A stretch of 64,000 bases of DNA. Source: Ascarosepion bandense (Eukaryota; Mollusca; Cephalopoda; Sepiida; Sepiidae). How positions within the stretch are numbered: the first letter of the stretch is position 1; each line of letters starts with the position of its first letter. The DNA lies in contig JBBBDQ010001922.1 in NCBI GenBank assembly GCA_037127315.1, forward strand, positions 124,001-188,000, written 5' to 3'. The notes under the pieces were generated by a model. That model made no database searches, was not told the DNA's origin, and saw nothing but the letters and a program-made list of their open reading frames with translations. A program made the translations under genes and the position numbers. Below, piece after piece: positions 43,838 to 56,194 of the stretch.

Positions 43838-44600
43838 AAACACTACGCCTCCTTGGTCTCACACTTTCAGCGGACCTCAAGTGGAATGACTATATCGAAT
43901 CCATTGCTAAATCCGCTGCTATGAAAGTCGCTCCTCTGTGCAGGGCCCGGAGGTTTTTTTCTGTCTGAATCTATCCTGCAGATTTATAAATCTACCATCC
44001 GCCCGTGCATTGAATATTGTTGCCATATCTGGTCGGGTGCCCCTGCTATTCTTCTTGGGCTTCTCGACAAGGTACAGCGGAGGGTCTGTAATGTGATCGA
44101 TACCGACTTAGCAGACCGCCTGCAGTCTCTCTCTCACCGGCGCGATGTGGCTTCCCTGTGTCTCTTCTATAAATACTTTCACGGCTTCTGCTCCGATGAA
44201 CTTAGATCACTGGTGCCCCCTAGGTTCGAATTTGCACGAGATACTAGATTAGCAACTAGATCCCACCCTTTTACATTGAAACCGATAAAATGCAACAGCA
44301 ACTTCTACTCCAACAGTTTCTTTTCTCGCACTTCCCGACTGTGGAATTCTCTTCCACATGACTGCTTCCTTGACGGCTACAATCTCCAGGAGTTTAAATG
44401 TAAGGTCAATAGACACCTCCTAACAAACTAACTTCCATTCTTTCAAACACTCTTCCCACCCACCCAACTATCTATCACCACCCTTCTGACATTTCCTATA
44501 TCTAACCACTCTTTCTATTTACCTCTCCCTATGTAGCCCCAAGCGCAATAGTGGCAGTGGAATGCCTTGCTTGAGGTTAAATGATTTTTAAAAAAACGTC
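43838..44600 (+). mobile_element. LINE-J copy inserted in RTE
   Basis: Plus-strand RT C-terminus with LGLTLSADLKWNDYIESIAK, then after one frameshift YCCHIWSGAPAILLGLLDKV, LCLFYKYFHGFCSDELRSL and FFSRTSRLWNSLPHDCFLDG, a stop after NRHLLTN, and the family tail GTAGCCCCAAGCGCAATAGT with GAGGTTAAATGATTTTTAAA. It is 5'-truncated and not active. Its two ends fall between adjacent codons of the RTE RT domain. Confidence 0.85.
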
Positions 44601-44833
44601 CTTTATTTCGACTTTCTTCAGCTACCTTCTGTAGAAGGTCTTGTAGTTTTCTTTTCGAGTCGGCTCTCAACACTGTATCGTCTGCGTATCTTAGGCTGTT
44701 CAGATTGTGTCCACCAATAACGAATCCTGGCATAATTTCTCGGGTCCTCAGAATAGTCTCGCTGTACAAATAGATCCGGTGAAAAGATAGATACTTGTCT
44801 TGCGCCCCTTTCTACTAATTTAGTTACACTGAA

Positions 44834-44938
44834 ATTCACTTTGGGGTATTTATTACATAATTCATTTTGGGGTATTTATTACATAATTCATTTTGGGGTA
44901 TTTATTACATAATTCATTTTGGGGTATTTATTACATAA
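44834..44938. repeat. 26-bp minisatellite, four copies
   Basis: TTCATTTTGGGGTATTTATT plus ACATAA repeated four times, nearly identical. It sits at the truncated upstream edge of the RTE. Confidence 0.95.
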
Positions 44939-45162
44939 GCATAAAAAAGTTAAAGATAGGAAACAATTAACTAAACAAAAATGTTTACAGAGTGTCTTCA
45001 TCGCAGTCATCCACTGTAAATTTACGCCATGGCTCTTAGAACATTTCACCATTCTTTATTATCACAGTTTGGGATATCTAATCACAAGATTGATAGAAAT
45101 AAAAAAAATAAAAGATGAATCTAAATTAAATGGACTAGATTTTTAATATCTAATCTAAATCT

Positions 45163-45501
45163 AAACTTGTTTATAAATGGAACTTTGTCTGTGTGTCCGT
45201 TACCTATAGACTCCGAAACGACTGAACCGATTTTCTTGAAAATTTACACAGTTGTACTATAAGCGTCTGCGAGTGTTCTTAGCTAGGATTTGTGTCGAGG
45301 TACCCCCAATAAATATCAAAATTCGATAATCGAAAAAATCGGGTTATAGAAAGAGTGGTCCGATTTTAATCAAATTTCATACACTCATAGACAAAGACAT
45401 AAGAATTGATATTCAGAAATTTCAAGGTTGCAGTTCTTATTCCTACACTTTAACAGTTGTCATCCCCTTAAATTAAAAAAATCTATCGTATCCAGCTCGT
45501 T

Positions 45502-45561
<60 letters not shown>

Positions 45562-45742
45562 GCAAATGTTTGTGTGTGTGTCTGTTTATCTGTCTATGTC
45601 CTTTATACAAATCCACAATTTTTATCCGATTTTCATTAAACTTCACACAAATATTCTTTAGGCTGAGTCTGAGCTCCAGGACTATGGATTAGTTTTAAAG
45701 CTTTCATTACCCGCGAGCAACGCCGGGCTATACTGCTAATGA
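45163..45742 (-). repeat. Repeat R copy with internal (CT)n(TA)n
   Basis: Inverted R: the 3' end (CTCCGAAACGACTGAACCGA) is on the left and the head (GAGCAACGCCGGGCTATACT) on the right. A CT/TA run (45,505-45,556) occupies the same internal site as the TA run in the 35,757 copy. Confidence 0.75.
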
Positions 45743-45999
45743 GGTCATAAGTACAATAAGGTACTTACCGCCATGGATACAAAAATCAATTAAGCCAAAC
45801 ACTGTACTCCCTGAACCTTCCTCTACCTGAAAAGCAACTCGATTGTATCATCAGTTAATCGCTATAAGGTCTAAATTCCTATGGTTCACAATGATGTCGA
45901 ATAGGTTCCTACCTGTCTGTGCAGACTCATGCCGGGTGTTGGTGTAGAAGTTAACTTTCGCCACATACCCGTAGAGTTTCTTTATATTTTCTATGCTTA

Positions 46000-46333
46000 T
46001 TTTTTTTTAATCATTTCACCCCGAGCAAGGCGGAAACGCCACTGATGTGCAGGGGGCTACATAACTGTAAAAAGATTACTTAGAAAAGAGTGAGGAGTAA
46101 AAACTAGTTAGAAAGGAACAATAGAAAGCTGAGAAAGCAGGTGCGATGACAGATACATAGGTGGAGAGAGAGGGAAGGTTATACAGGGGAGGGGAGAGAG
46201 CTAGAGTCCAGTGGTTAGTAGATGGGTATTGACTTTGCATTTAAATTTCTGGAGGTTGTAGCCGTCAGGAAAGCAAGAATACGGGAGCGAGTTCCACAGG
46301 CGGGAAGTGCGAGAGAAGAAGCTGCAGGAGATT
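46000..46333 (-). mobile_element. LINE-J 3' end, young
   Basis: 3' UTR and the last ~40 codons of the ORF on the minus strand. Almost identical to 60,695-61,020, including GCAAGGCGGAAACGCCACTG and GATGTGCAGGGGGCTACATA. Confidence 0.85.
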
Positions 46334-46639
46334 AATATTTTTGTCTACTCATTATGGTTTTTATCTAATCAATAACAGTGTATAATGATTACCTTTATGA
46401 TAACATGTCAGGTTATTCTTCTTTTTTTTTTTTTCCTTTAAAATTAATTAGTGCTTTTATGTGAAAGCTTATGTTTGCCATGAGACATGTTTTAAACCTT
46501 TTATTTGGCTTTGGGGAAAATCATGACACTATTTTATTGAGTAAAAGTTGCGCTACGGTGGTGCCTAGTTTGCGTTATATGTGCATGAGTATTTTGCTTT
46601 AAAATGCCACAAAGCTTTTCCGTTGCAATTTTTTTTATG

Positions 46640-49600
46640 TTAAAATAGATGTTTTTAGTCTTTGTCTATATTTTTGGGATGTGCGTTGTGGTACAGTGGA
46701 TATCGGCTCGGAACGAGAAGCCGGGGAGCCGAGTTCGAATTCCAGTTGAATCCATCGTATTCACTTACGCACAAATACCCTTGGGAAAGGTATTAATCCG
46801 TCTCTTCCTTCCAGTTAAATAGCAAGACAGATTGGGTTCTATAGCCTTGGCCGGCAACCAGTCTACCGCAGGATAATCTTCTGCCCAGTCAGTCATGTCT
46901 CTTTCGAGACACGATCGCCCAAACGTGTATCACGTATGGCACTTAACTGACTATATTTTTGAGATGAGGTAGAATTTACAGTATTTACATTATTCAAACT
47001 ATTGTCCTCATCTTGGTTGCCATTTGTACAACGTTTAATAATAGATCATACTATTTGTCTATATTTTTGAGATGAGGTAGTATTAACAGTATTTACATTA
47101 TTCATACTATTGTCCTCATCTTTGTTGGAATTTGTACAAGGTTTAATAATCGATCATTTTATTTGTCTATATTTCTGAGATGAAGTAGTATTTACAGTAT
47201 TTACATTATTTGGATTATTGTCCTCATCTTTGTTGCCATTTGTACGACGTTTAGTAATAGATCATTCTATTTGTCTATATATCTGAGATGTGGTTGCATT
47301 TACATTATTCGGACTATTGTCCTCATCTTTGTTGCCATTTGTACGACGTTTAGTAATAGATCATTCTATTTGTCTATATATCTGAGATGTGGTTGCATTT
47401 ACATTATTTGGATTATTGTCCTCATCTTTGTTGCCATTTGTACGACGTTTAGTAATAGATCATTCTATTTGTCTATATATCTGAGATGTGGTTGCATTTA
47501 CATTATTCGGACTATTGTCCTCATCTTTGTTGCCATTTGTACGACGTTTAGTAATAGATCATTCTATTTGTCTATATCTGAGATGTGGTTGCATTTACAT
47601 TATTTGGATTATTGTCCTCATCTTTGTTGCCATTTGTACGACGTTTAGTAATAGATCATTCTATTTGTCTATATATCTGAGATGTGGTTGCATTTACATT
47701 ATTTGGATTATTGTCCTCATCTTTGTTGCCATTTGTACGACGTTTAGTAATAGATCATTCTATTTGTCTATATATCTGAGATGTGGTTGCATTTACATTA
47801 TTCGGACTATTGTCCTCATCTTTGTTGCCATTTGTACGACGTTTAGTAATAGATCATTCTATTTGTCTATATATCTGAGATGTGGTTGCATTTACATTAT
47901 TTGGATTATTGTCCTCATCTTTGTTGCCATTTGTACGACGTTTAGTAATAGATCATTCTATTTGTCTATATATCTGAGATGTGGTTGCATTTACATTATT
48001 TGGATTATTGTCCTCATCTTTGTTGCCATTTGTACGACGTTTAGTAATAGATCATTCTATTTGTCTATATATCTGAGATGTGGTTGCATTTCTATATTAT
48101 TTGGATTATTGTCCTCATCTTTGTTGCCATTTGTACGACGTTTAGTAATAGATCATTCTATTTGTCTATATATCTGAGATGTGGTTGCATTTACATTATT
48201 CGGACTATTGTCCTCATCTTTGTTGCCATTTGTACGACGTTTAGTAATAGATCATTCTATTTGTCTATATATCTGAGATGTGGTTGCATTTACATTATTT
48301 GGATTATTGTCCTCATCTTTGTTGCCATTTGTACGACGTTTAGTAATAGATCATTCTATTTGTCTATATATCTGAGATGTGGTTGCATTTACATTATTCG
48401 GACTATTGTCCTCATCTTTGTTGCCATTTGTACGACGTTTAGTAATAGATCATTCTATTTGTCTATATATCTGAGATGTGGCTGTATTTACATTATTCGG
48501 ACTATTGTCCTCATCTTTGTTGCCATTTGTACGACGTTTAGTAATAGATCATTCTATTTGTCTATATATCTGAGATGTGGTTGCATTTACATTATTTGGA
48601 TTATTGTCCTCATCTTTGTTGCCATTTGTACGACGTTTAGTAATAGATCATTCTATTTGTCTATATATCTGAGATGTGGTTGCATTTACATTATTCGGAC
48701 TATTGTCCTCATCTTTGTTGCCATTTTTACGACGTTTAGTAATAGATCATTCTATTTGTCTATATATCTGAGATGTGGTTGCATTTACATTATTTGGATT
48801 ATTGTCCTCATCTTTGTTGCCATTTGTACGACGTTTAGTAATAGATCATTCTATTTGTCTATATATCTGAGATGTGGTTGTATTTACATTATTCGGACTA
48901 TTGTCCTCATCTTTGTTGCCATTTGTACGACGTATAGTAATAGATCATTCTATTTGTCTATCTGAGATGTGGTTGCATTTACATTATTTGGATTATTGTC
49001 CTCATCTTTGTTGCCATTTGTACGACGTTTAGTAATAGATCATTCTATTTGTCTATATATCTGAGATGTGGTTGCATTTACATTATTTGGATTATTGTCC
49101 TCATCTTTGTTGCCATTTGTACGACGTTTAGTAATAGATCATTCTATTTGTCTATATATCTGAGATGTGGTTGCATTTACATTATTTGGATTATTGGTCT
49201 CATCTTTGTTGCCATTTGTACGACGTTTAGTAATAGATCATTCTATTTGTCTATATATCTGAGATGTGGTTGATACATTATTCGGACTATTGTCCTCATC
49301 TTTGTTGCCATTTGTACGACGTTTAGTAATAGATCATTCTATTTGTCTATATATCTGAGATGTGGTTGCATTTACATTATTTGGATTATTGTCCTCATCT
49401 TTGTTGCCATTTGTACGACGTTTAGTAATAGATCATTCTATTTGTCTATATATCTGAGATGTGGTTGTATTTACATTATTCGGACTATTGTCCTCATCTT
49501 TGTTGCCATTTGTACGACGTTTAGTAATAGATCATTCTATTTGTCTATATATCTGAGATGTGGTTGCATTTACATTATTTGGATTATTGTCCTCATCTTT

Positions 49601-52600
49601 GTTGCCATTTGTACGACGTTTAGTAATAGATCATTCTATTTGTCTATATATCTGAGATGTGGTTGCATTTACATTATTCGACTATTGTCCTCATCTTTGT
49701 TGCCATTTGTACGACGTTTAGTAATAGATCATTCTATTTGTCTATATATCTGAGATGTGGTTGCATTTACATTATTCGGACTATTGTCCTCATCTTTGTT
49801 GCCATTTGTACGACGTTTAGTAATAGATCATTCTATTTGTCTATATATCTGAGATGTGGTTGCATTTACATTATTTGGATTATTGTCCTCATCTTTGTTG
49901 CCATTTGTACGACGTTTAGTAATAGATCATTCTATTTGTCTATATATCTGAGATGTGGTTGCATTTACATTATTCGGACTATTGTCCTCATCTTTGTTGC
50001 CATTTTTACGACGTTTAGTAATAGATCATTCTATTTGTCTATATATCTGAGATGTGGTTGCATTTACATTTCTTATTTGGATTATTGTCCTCATCTTTGT
50101 TGCCATTTGTACGACGTTTAGTAATAGATCATTCTATTTGTCTATATATCTGAGATGTGGTTGCATTTACATTATTCGGACTATTGTCCTCATCTTTGTT
50201 GCCATTTGTACGACGTATAGTAATAGATCATTCTATTTGTCTATATATCTGAGATGTGGTTGCATTTACATTATTTGGATTATTGTCCTCATCTTTGTTG
50301 CCATTTGTACGACGTTTAGTAATAGATCATTCTATTTGTCTATATATCTGAGATGTGGTTGCATTTACATTATTTGGATTATTGTCCTCATCTTTGTTGC
50401 CATTTGTACGACATTTAGTAATAGATCATTCTATTTGTCTATATATCTGAGATGTGGTTGCATTTACATTATTCGGACTATTGTCCTCATCTTTGTTGCC
50501 ATTTGTACGACGTTTATAATAGATCATTCTATTTGTCTATATATCTGAGATGTGGTTGCATTTACATTATTTGGATTATTGTCCTCATCTTTGTTGCCAT
50601 TTGTACGACGTTTAGTAATAGATCATTCTATTTGTCTATATATCTGAGATGTGGTTGCATTTACATTATTCGGACTATTGTCCTCATCTTTGTTGCCATT
50701 TGTACGACGTTTAGTAATAGATCATTCTATTTGTCTATATATCTGAGATGTGGTTGCATTTACATTATTTGGATTATTGTCCTCATCTTTGTTGCCATTT
50801 GTACGACGTTTAGTAATAGATCATTCTATTTGTTCATATATCTGAGATGTGGTTGCATTTACATTATTCGGACTATTGTCCTCATCTTTGTTGCCATTTG
50901 TACGACGTTTAGTAATAGATCATTCTATTTGTCTATATATCTGAGATGTGGTTGCATTTACATTATTTGGATTATTGTCCTCATCTTTGTTGCCATTTGT
51001 ACGACGTTTAGTAATAGATCATTCTATTTGTCTATATATCTGAGATGTGGTTTATTTACATTATTCGGACTATTGTCCTCATCTTTGTTGCCATTTGTAC
51101 GACGTTTAGTAATAGATCATTCTATTTGTTCATATATCTGAGATGTGGTTGCATTTACATTATTTGGATTATTGTCCTCATCTTTGTTGCCATTTGTACG
51201 ACGTTTAGTAATAGATCATTCTATTTGTCTATATATCTGAGATGTGGTTGTATTTACATTATTCGGACTATTGTCCTCATCTTTGTTGCCATTTGTACGA
51301 CGTTTAGTAATAGATCATTCTATTTGTCTATATATCTGAGATGTGGTTGCATTTACATTATTCGGACTATTGTCCTCATCTTTGTTGCCATTTGTACGAC
51401 GTTTAGTAATAGATCATTCTATTTGTCTATATATCTGAGATGTGGTTGCATTTACATTATTCGGACTATTGTCCTCATCTTTGTTGCCATTTGTACGACG
51501 TTTAGTAATAGATCATTCTATTTGTCTATATATCTGAGATGTGGTTGCATTTACATTATTCGGACTATTGTCCTCATCTTTGTTGCCATTTGTACGACGT
51601 TTAGTAATAGATCATTCTATTTGTCTATATATCTGAGATGTGGTTGCATGTACATTATTTGGATTATTGTCCTCATCTTTGTTGCCATTTGTACGACGTT
51701 TAGTAATAGATCATTCTATTTGTCTATATATCTGAGATGTGGTTGTATTTACATTATTCGGACTATTGTCCTCATCTTTGTTGCCATTTGTACGACGTTT
51801 AGTAATAGATCATTCTATTTGTCTATATATCTGAGATGTGGTTGCATTTACATTATTCGGACTATTGTCCTCATCTGCTATTTGTACGACGTTTAGTAAT
51901 AGATCATTCTATTTGTCTATATATCTGAGATGTGGCCACATTATCTTGACTATTGTCCTCATCTTTGTTGCCATTTGTACGACGTTTAGTAATAGATCAT
52001 TCTATTTGTCTATATATCTGAGATGTGGTTGCATTTACATTATTCGGACTATTGTCCTCATCTTTGTTGCCATTTGTACGACGTTTAGTAATAGATCATT
52101 CTATTTGTCTATATCTTGGAGATGTGGTTGCATTTACATTATTCGGACTATTGTCCTCATCTTTGTTGCCATTTGTACGATTGTGTTTAGTAATAGATCA
52201 TTCTATTTGTCTATATATCTGAGATGTGGTTGCATTTACATTATTCGGACTATTGTCCTCATCTTTGTTGCCATTTGTACGACGTTTAGTAATAGATCAT
52301 TCTATTTGTCTATATATCTGAGATGTGGTTGCATTAGCATTATTTGGATTGCTATTGTCCTCATCTTTGTTGCCATTTGTACGACGTTTAGTAATAGATC
52401 ATTCTATTTGTCTATATATCTGAGATGTGGTTGCATTTACATTATTCGGACTATTGTCCTCATCTTTGTTGCCATTTGTACGACGTTTAGTAATAGATCA
52501 TTCTATTTGTCTATATATCTGAGATGTGGTTGCATTTACATTATTTGGATTATTGTCCTCATCTTTGTTGCCATTTGTACGACGTTTAGTAATAGATCAT

Positions 52601-53573
52601 TCTATTTGTCTATATATCTGAGATGTGGTTGTATTTACATTATTCGGACTATTGTCCTCATCTTTGTTGCCATTTGTACGACGTTTAGTAATAGATTCTC
52701 CCATTTGTCTATATATCTGAGATGTGGTTGCATTTACATTATTTGGATTATTAACTTCATCTTTGTTGCCATTTGTACGACGTTTAGTAATAGATCATTC
52801 TATTTGTCTATATCTGAGATGTGGTTGCATTTACATTATTTGGATTATTGTCCTCATCTTTGTTGCCATTTGTAATGACGTTTAGTAATAGATCATTCTA
52901 TTTGTCTATATATCTGAGATGTGGTTGCATTTACATTATTCGGACTATTGTCCTCATCTTTGTTGCCATTTGTACGACGTTTAGTAATAGATCATTCTAT
53001 TTGTCTATATATCTGAGATGTGGTTGCATTTACATTATTTGGATTATTGTCCTCATCTTTGTTGCCATTTGTACGACGTTTAGTAATAGATCATTCTATT
53101 TGTCTATATATCTGAGATGTGGTTGCATTTACATTATTCGGACTATTGTCCTCATCTTTGTTGCCATTTGTACGACGTTTAGTAATAGATCATTCTATTT
53201 GTCTATATATCTGAGATGTGGTTGCATTTACATTATTTGGATTATTGTCCTCATCTTTGTTGCCATTTGTACGACGTTTAGTAATAGATCATTCTATTTG
53301 TCTATATATCTGAGATGTGGTTGTATTTACATTATTCGGACTATTGTCCTCATCTTTGTTGCCATTTGTACGACGTTTAGTAATAGATCATTCTATTTGT
53401 CTATATATCTGAGATGTGGTTGCATTTACATTATTTGATTATGTCCTCATCTTTGTTGCCATTTGTACGACGTTTAGTAATAGATCATTCTATTTGTCTA
53501 TATATCTGAGATGTGGTTGTATTTACATTATTCGACTATTGTCCTCATCTTTGTTGCCATTTGTACGACGTTT
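46640..53573. repeat. 99-bp satellite array (~66 units), nested in element G
   Basis: The core unit contains GAGATGTGGTTGCATTTACA, an alternating TTCGGACT or TTTGGATT site, GTCCTCATCTTTGTTGCCAT, TTGTACGACGTTTAGTAATA and GATCATTCTATTTGTCTATA. The first three units at the left edge are diverged and about 108 bp long (an extra CAGTATTTA). Because 99 and 108 are multiples of three and one plus-strand frame lacks stops, ORFs up to 345 codons appear (YLRCGCIYIIRTIVLIFVAI-type peptides). These are a by-product. One SINE-A interrupts the left edge at 46,677. Confidence 0.97.
46677..46950 (+). mobile_element. SINE-A copy with 11-bp target-site duplication
   Basis: Head GATGTGCGTTGTGGTACAGT, body, ATGTCTCTTTCGAGACACGA hairpin and CACTTAACTGA end. 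The direct repeat CTATATTTTTG flanks it at 46,666-46,676 and 46,951-46,961, inside the first satellite unit. About 30 bp of the body (CAGAAAGCAATGGCAACC region) are missing. Confidence 0.9.
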
Positions 53574-53622
53574 AAGGACACTTGGCCCAGTGGATATAGA
53601 CGTTGGTTAGTTCCTGTGTCTT
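53574..53622 (-). mobile_element. Element G head at right edge of the satellite
   Basis: GGACACTTGGCCCAGTGGAT then AGACGTTGGTTAGTTCCTGT is the reverse complement of the start of G at 54,110 and matches 10,110-10,155. It follows the last satellite unit without a gap. Confidence 0.7.
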
Positions 53623-53939
53623 TATAAAATTTTTATAATGCAGATTCAATACCTTGAATTCCTCGCTGAAATGGCCATACGACACAAATAATTTTCGAAG
53701 TTTTATTTGAAAATACATATATTTGGCTCTGTAAATAAATAGTATTATTTACATCGAGCCCTCCACCTGGATCATCTTTCATATTAATAAAGTTTATTTA
53801 TCTACATACCACTTTTTGTTTGAATTATATATATATATATATAGAATAAAAAGTGTGAGAAGCCGTGAAGGTTTTCTTTAAAGTGTATATTTATTGTTTT
53901 TGTCATACATGTATAACGTTGGAACAACCCTATTTCTTT

Positions 53940-53971
<32 letters not shown>

Positions 53972-54105
53972 CGCAAACTTGATTTCAAACAGTCGGTACC
54001 TTCAAGCGTTTTAACTCAACTGATTCTCCAACATTTTTTTTAAGTTGAAACAGAAACTTTCAGAACGCAAAACTGGAAGTTTAAAATAAAAGAGAAGTAT
54101 AGTCA
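53623..54105. other. No gene seen; (TA)n at 53,826 and 53,945
   Basis: Includes CCTCGCTGAAATGGCCATAC near 53,660, a possible retroelement 3' end. Otherwise AT-rich. Confidence 0.4.
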
Positions 54106-54109
54106 CAGG

Positions 54110-54419
54110 AACTAATCAACATCTATATCCACTGGGCCATAGACGTTGTTTTGTTCCTGTGACTTGACCCAAAGTGTTGTAAGTTCAATACCATTCTGCA
54201 GCAGTGGTAAACAAGTAACTTACAGGGTTAGAGGGAGATAACTCATGACTACCAGAAGAGAAAGGAAATAAGAATGATATACCCCTGTTATTGTAATAAA
54301 GGGTTAGGTTCGAAATTCCTAGCATCTGAAAAAGGCCGGAGCGTACAAAGGCCGAAATGTCGTACAAATGGCAACAAAGATGAGTGAAATAGTCTGAATA
54401 ATGTAAACTAAAAACATCT
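54110..54419 (+). mobile_element. Element G, full-looking copy
   Basis: Head GGAACTAATCAACATCTATA and CCACTGGGCCATAGACGTTG, a box B-like AAGTTCAATACC, AGGGAGATAACTCATGACTA, then AAAGGCCGAAATGTCGTACA, ATGGCAACAAAGATGAGTGA and AATAATGTAAACTAAAAACA. The last ~60 bp are homologous to the 99-bp satellite unit in reverse complement. Short and noncoding, a probable tRNA-related SINE. Confidence 0.65.
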
Positions 54420-54442
54420 AGTACGGTAGATGTTTTTAGTTT
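54405..54442. repeat. Perfect 15-bp inverted repeat at the end of G
   Basis: AAACTAAAAACATCT and AGATGTTTTTAGTTT are separated by 8 bp. Confidence 0.9.
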
Positions 54443-54575
54443 CCTTCAAAATTTACCTGGTTTATGTCATGAAGGTCAAACTTATGGCATTTCGAAAGTC
54501 GACAAACTTTAAACACAATTTTATCGTATTTTTTGTAAATTTTTGCGGCGCAAAGTACCCACTAATTCCAAACAC

Positions 54576-54613
<38 letters not shown>

Positions 54614-55300
54614 CCCCAGCATCCTTTCCTTCGTTGGTGCGCATGTGCAGTCGCGTCAACATAAATTTAGTTCTATGAAGTCCTAAAGAAGGAAAAGTTT
54701 CACATGAAAACTTTTTTCTACTTTGTCGTACATATTCCCCCCAATATTGTTTTGAATATATAGCAATTTATATATGTCGTTCTCATAATTATTTTCGCAA
54801 TTTCAAGACTAATTTTGAACTAGTTCAGTAATATGAGTAATTCTTAACTAATTCAGTAATCTTAGCGCCGGCCCAAATCCTGAGTTACTTACAAAAAAAA
54901 ACTGTGTAGGCTACTACTTATAGTGCATTCGCTCCTTGCAAAGTGACTCATATTTGTGGCCTTGTTCCCAGTTTGGAAAATATTTTTCGTCAAAATCGAG
55001 ATAAATGAATTGTATAGGCTGCTACTCTATGCCTGAGGTTCTCAAGGAAAGGCGATTACATGTCGTTAACAAATTTGTCACACCATAAAATCTGCCATGT
55101 GTAATTCTTTCTCGCTTTGAAAAAATAGTGAACAGCAATTTTAGTTTGGTGCTAAATTATCAGTAAAGCAATAAAGTTAAAAAAAAACTCGTTTCTTCTT
55201 TTATTTATTTATTTATTTTTTTTTGTTTTATTTAATCGATTTTTTTCTATCGGATTTCTGATTAATTTAGCTGCTAGTCATAAAGTGATTAAGCATTTTT
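54443..55300. other. No gene seen; (CA)n(TA)n at 54,577-54,613
   Basis: AT-rich without recognised family. Confidence 0.4.
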
Positions 55301-55339
55301 GCTCTTCGTAATTTTTTTCCGGTGAGATTTTCGTAAAAT

Positions 55340-55640
55340 TTTACCAAAATTTGCGGAAAAGAGAAACCGTAAAGAAAGATTTGAGGGGGGGGGTGCGGAA
55401 GAAGAAAGAAAAGGAGGAAGGAAAGTAAATGTGGAGAGAAAAAAAGAAGAAAGTTTGAGAAAGAAGAAAAATAAAAATGGTGAAAGAGAGAGAAAAAGAA
55501 ATAAAGCGTAAAAAAGAGATCGTAAAAGGTTGAAAGAAAGAAAAGGAAATATTGAGAAGAGCAACAAAATTAAAAGAAAGGAAAAAAGAGAAGGTTAAAA
55601 GACAAAAAGAAGTCATAGATAAAAAGATGATGAGAGGAGA
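55340..55640. repeat. Polypurine tract
   Basis: A/G-rich on the plus strand (GAAAGA, GAGAGA, a G-run at 55,384). Minus-strand ORFs are compositional F/S/L strings. Confidence 0.85.
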
Positions 55641-55767
55641 AAGAATGGATGAATTGTCATACGTTGGGGTTGGGTTAATAAGATCTACGGTAAGAACGAA
55701 TCTTCTATTCGTCACATATCTCCTATAACAGCCTTATATTAGAATAATTATATTTTATTTTCAGTTA

Positions 55768-55925
55768 TTGTTAATCTTTTCTTTTCACCGGAGGAGCTGT
55801 TTATCACAAATCGCTGCTTTATGGAACCGACTCCCAAGACTATGCTTCCCTGATCCCTACAATCTTAACCTGTTCAAGTCTTCGATCAACTGTTACCTTT
55901 CCCATATAGAAGACCCACTGGGCGG
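55768..55925 (+). mobile_element. RT C-terminal fragment of a second Jockey-like LINE
   Basis: Open frame with SQIAALWNRLPRLCFPDPYN, LNLFKSSINCYL. It has the same layout as the LINE-J C-terminus (RLWNSLP...FP..YNLQ.FK..VN.HLL) but different sequence, so it is a separate family or deep subfamily. Confidence 0.55.
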
Positions 55926-56194
55926 CCACAACTGCGGTTTCGTGATATCATAAAACGAGATATAAAAACTGTGGGCATCAACACGTTGTCATGGGAGAGC
56001 GTAGCAGTCAACCGGACCAAATGTAGAAGAACCATGGCCCAACAACTCAAAACAGCTAACACAAGTCGCCATGGAGAGGCGGGTTCGCAGAAAACAAAAT
56101 GACAGCTCCAACAGACCGGTATCTACAATCACAGACACCGATGCTCCAGACAACTAGGATGCGACCCATGGTCAACTCTGACCGACAGAGGCCT

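Larger units (their letters stand above)
42984..44840 (-). mobile_element. RTE-like LINE, RT domain to C-terminus, interrupted twice
   Basis: Minus strand, in order: SPDLFVQRDYSE-like and NSLRYADDTVLRADSKRKLQ (the YADD box of reverse transcriptase, near 44,690), then after a LINE-J insertion LLQINNKKTECLVISKQ, KFKYLENVLTEDGKCDTEI, then after a ~55-bp hairpin insertion KDAFQELIRELRNRSISLET, LDCYVLSVLQYDSECWTI, EMWFYRRMLRISW and RQLKFFGFVMRKEG, then the C-terminus to 42,984. Family members carry an upstream endonuclease, which is absent here. The frames are locally open, so the copy is moderately old. Confidence 0.85.

Noticed and set aside
47271..53438. Long plus-strand ORFs (up to 345 codons) with repeating hydrophobic peptides, as possible repetitive membrane proteins
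   Set aside because: They are the 99-bp satellite read in its one stop-free frame. Frames shift at unit indels, starts are arbitrary, and there is no promoter or splice context.
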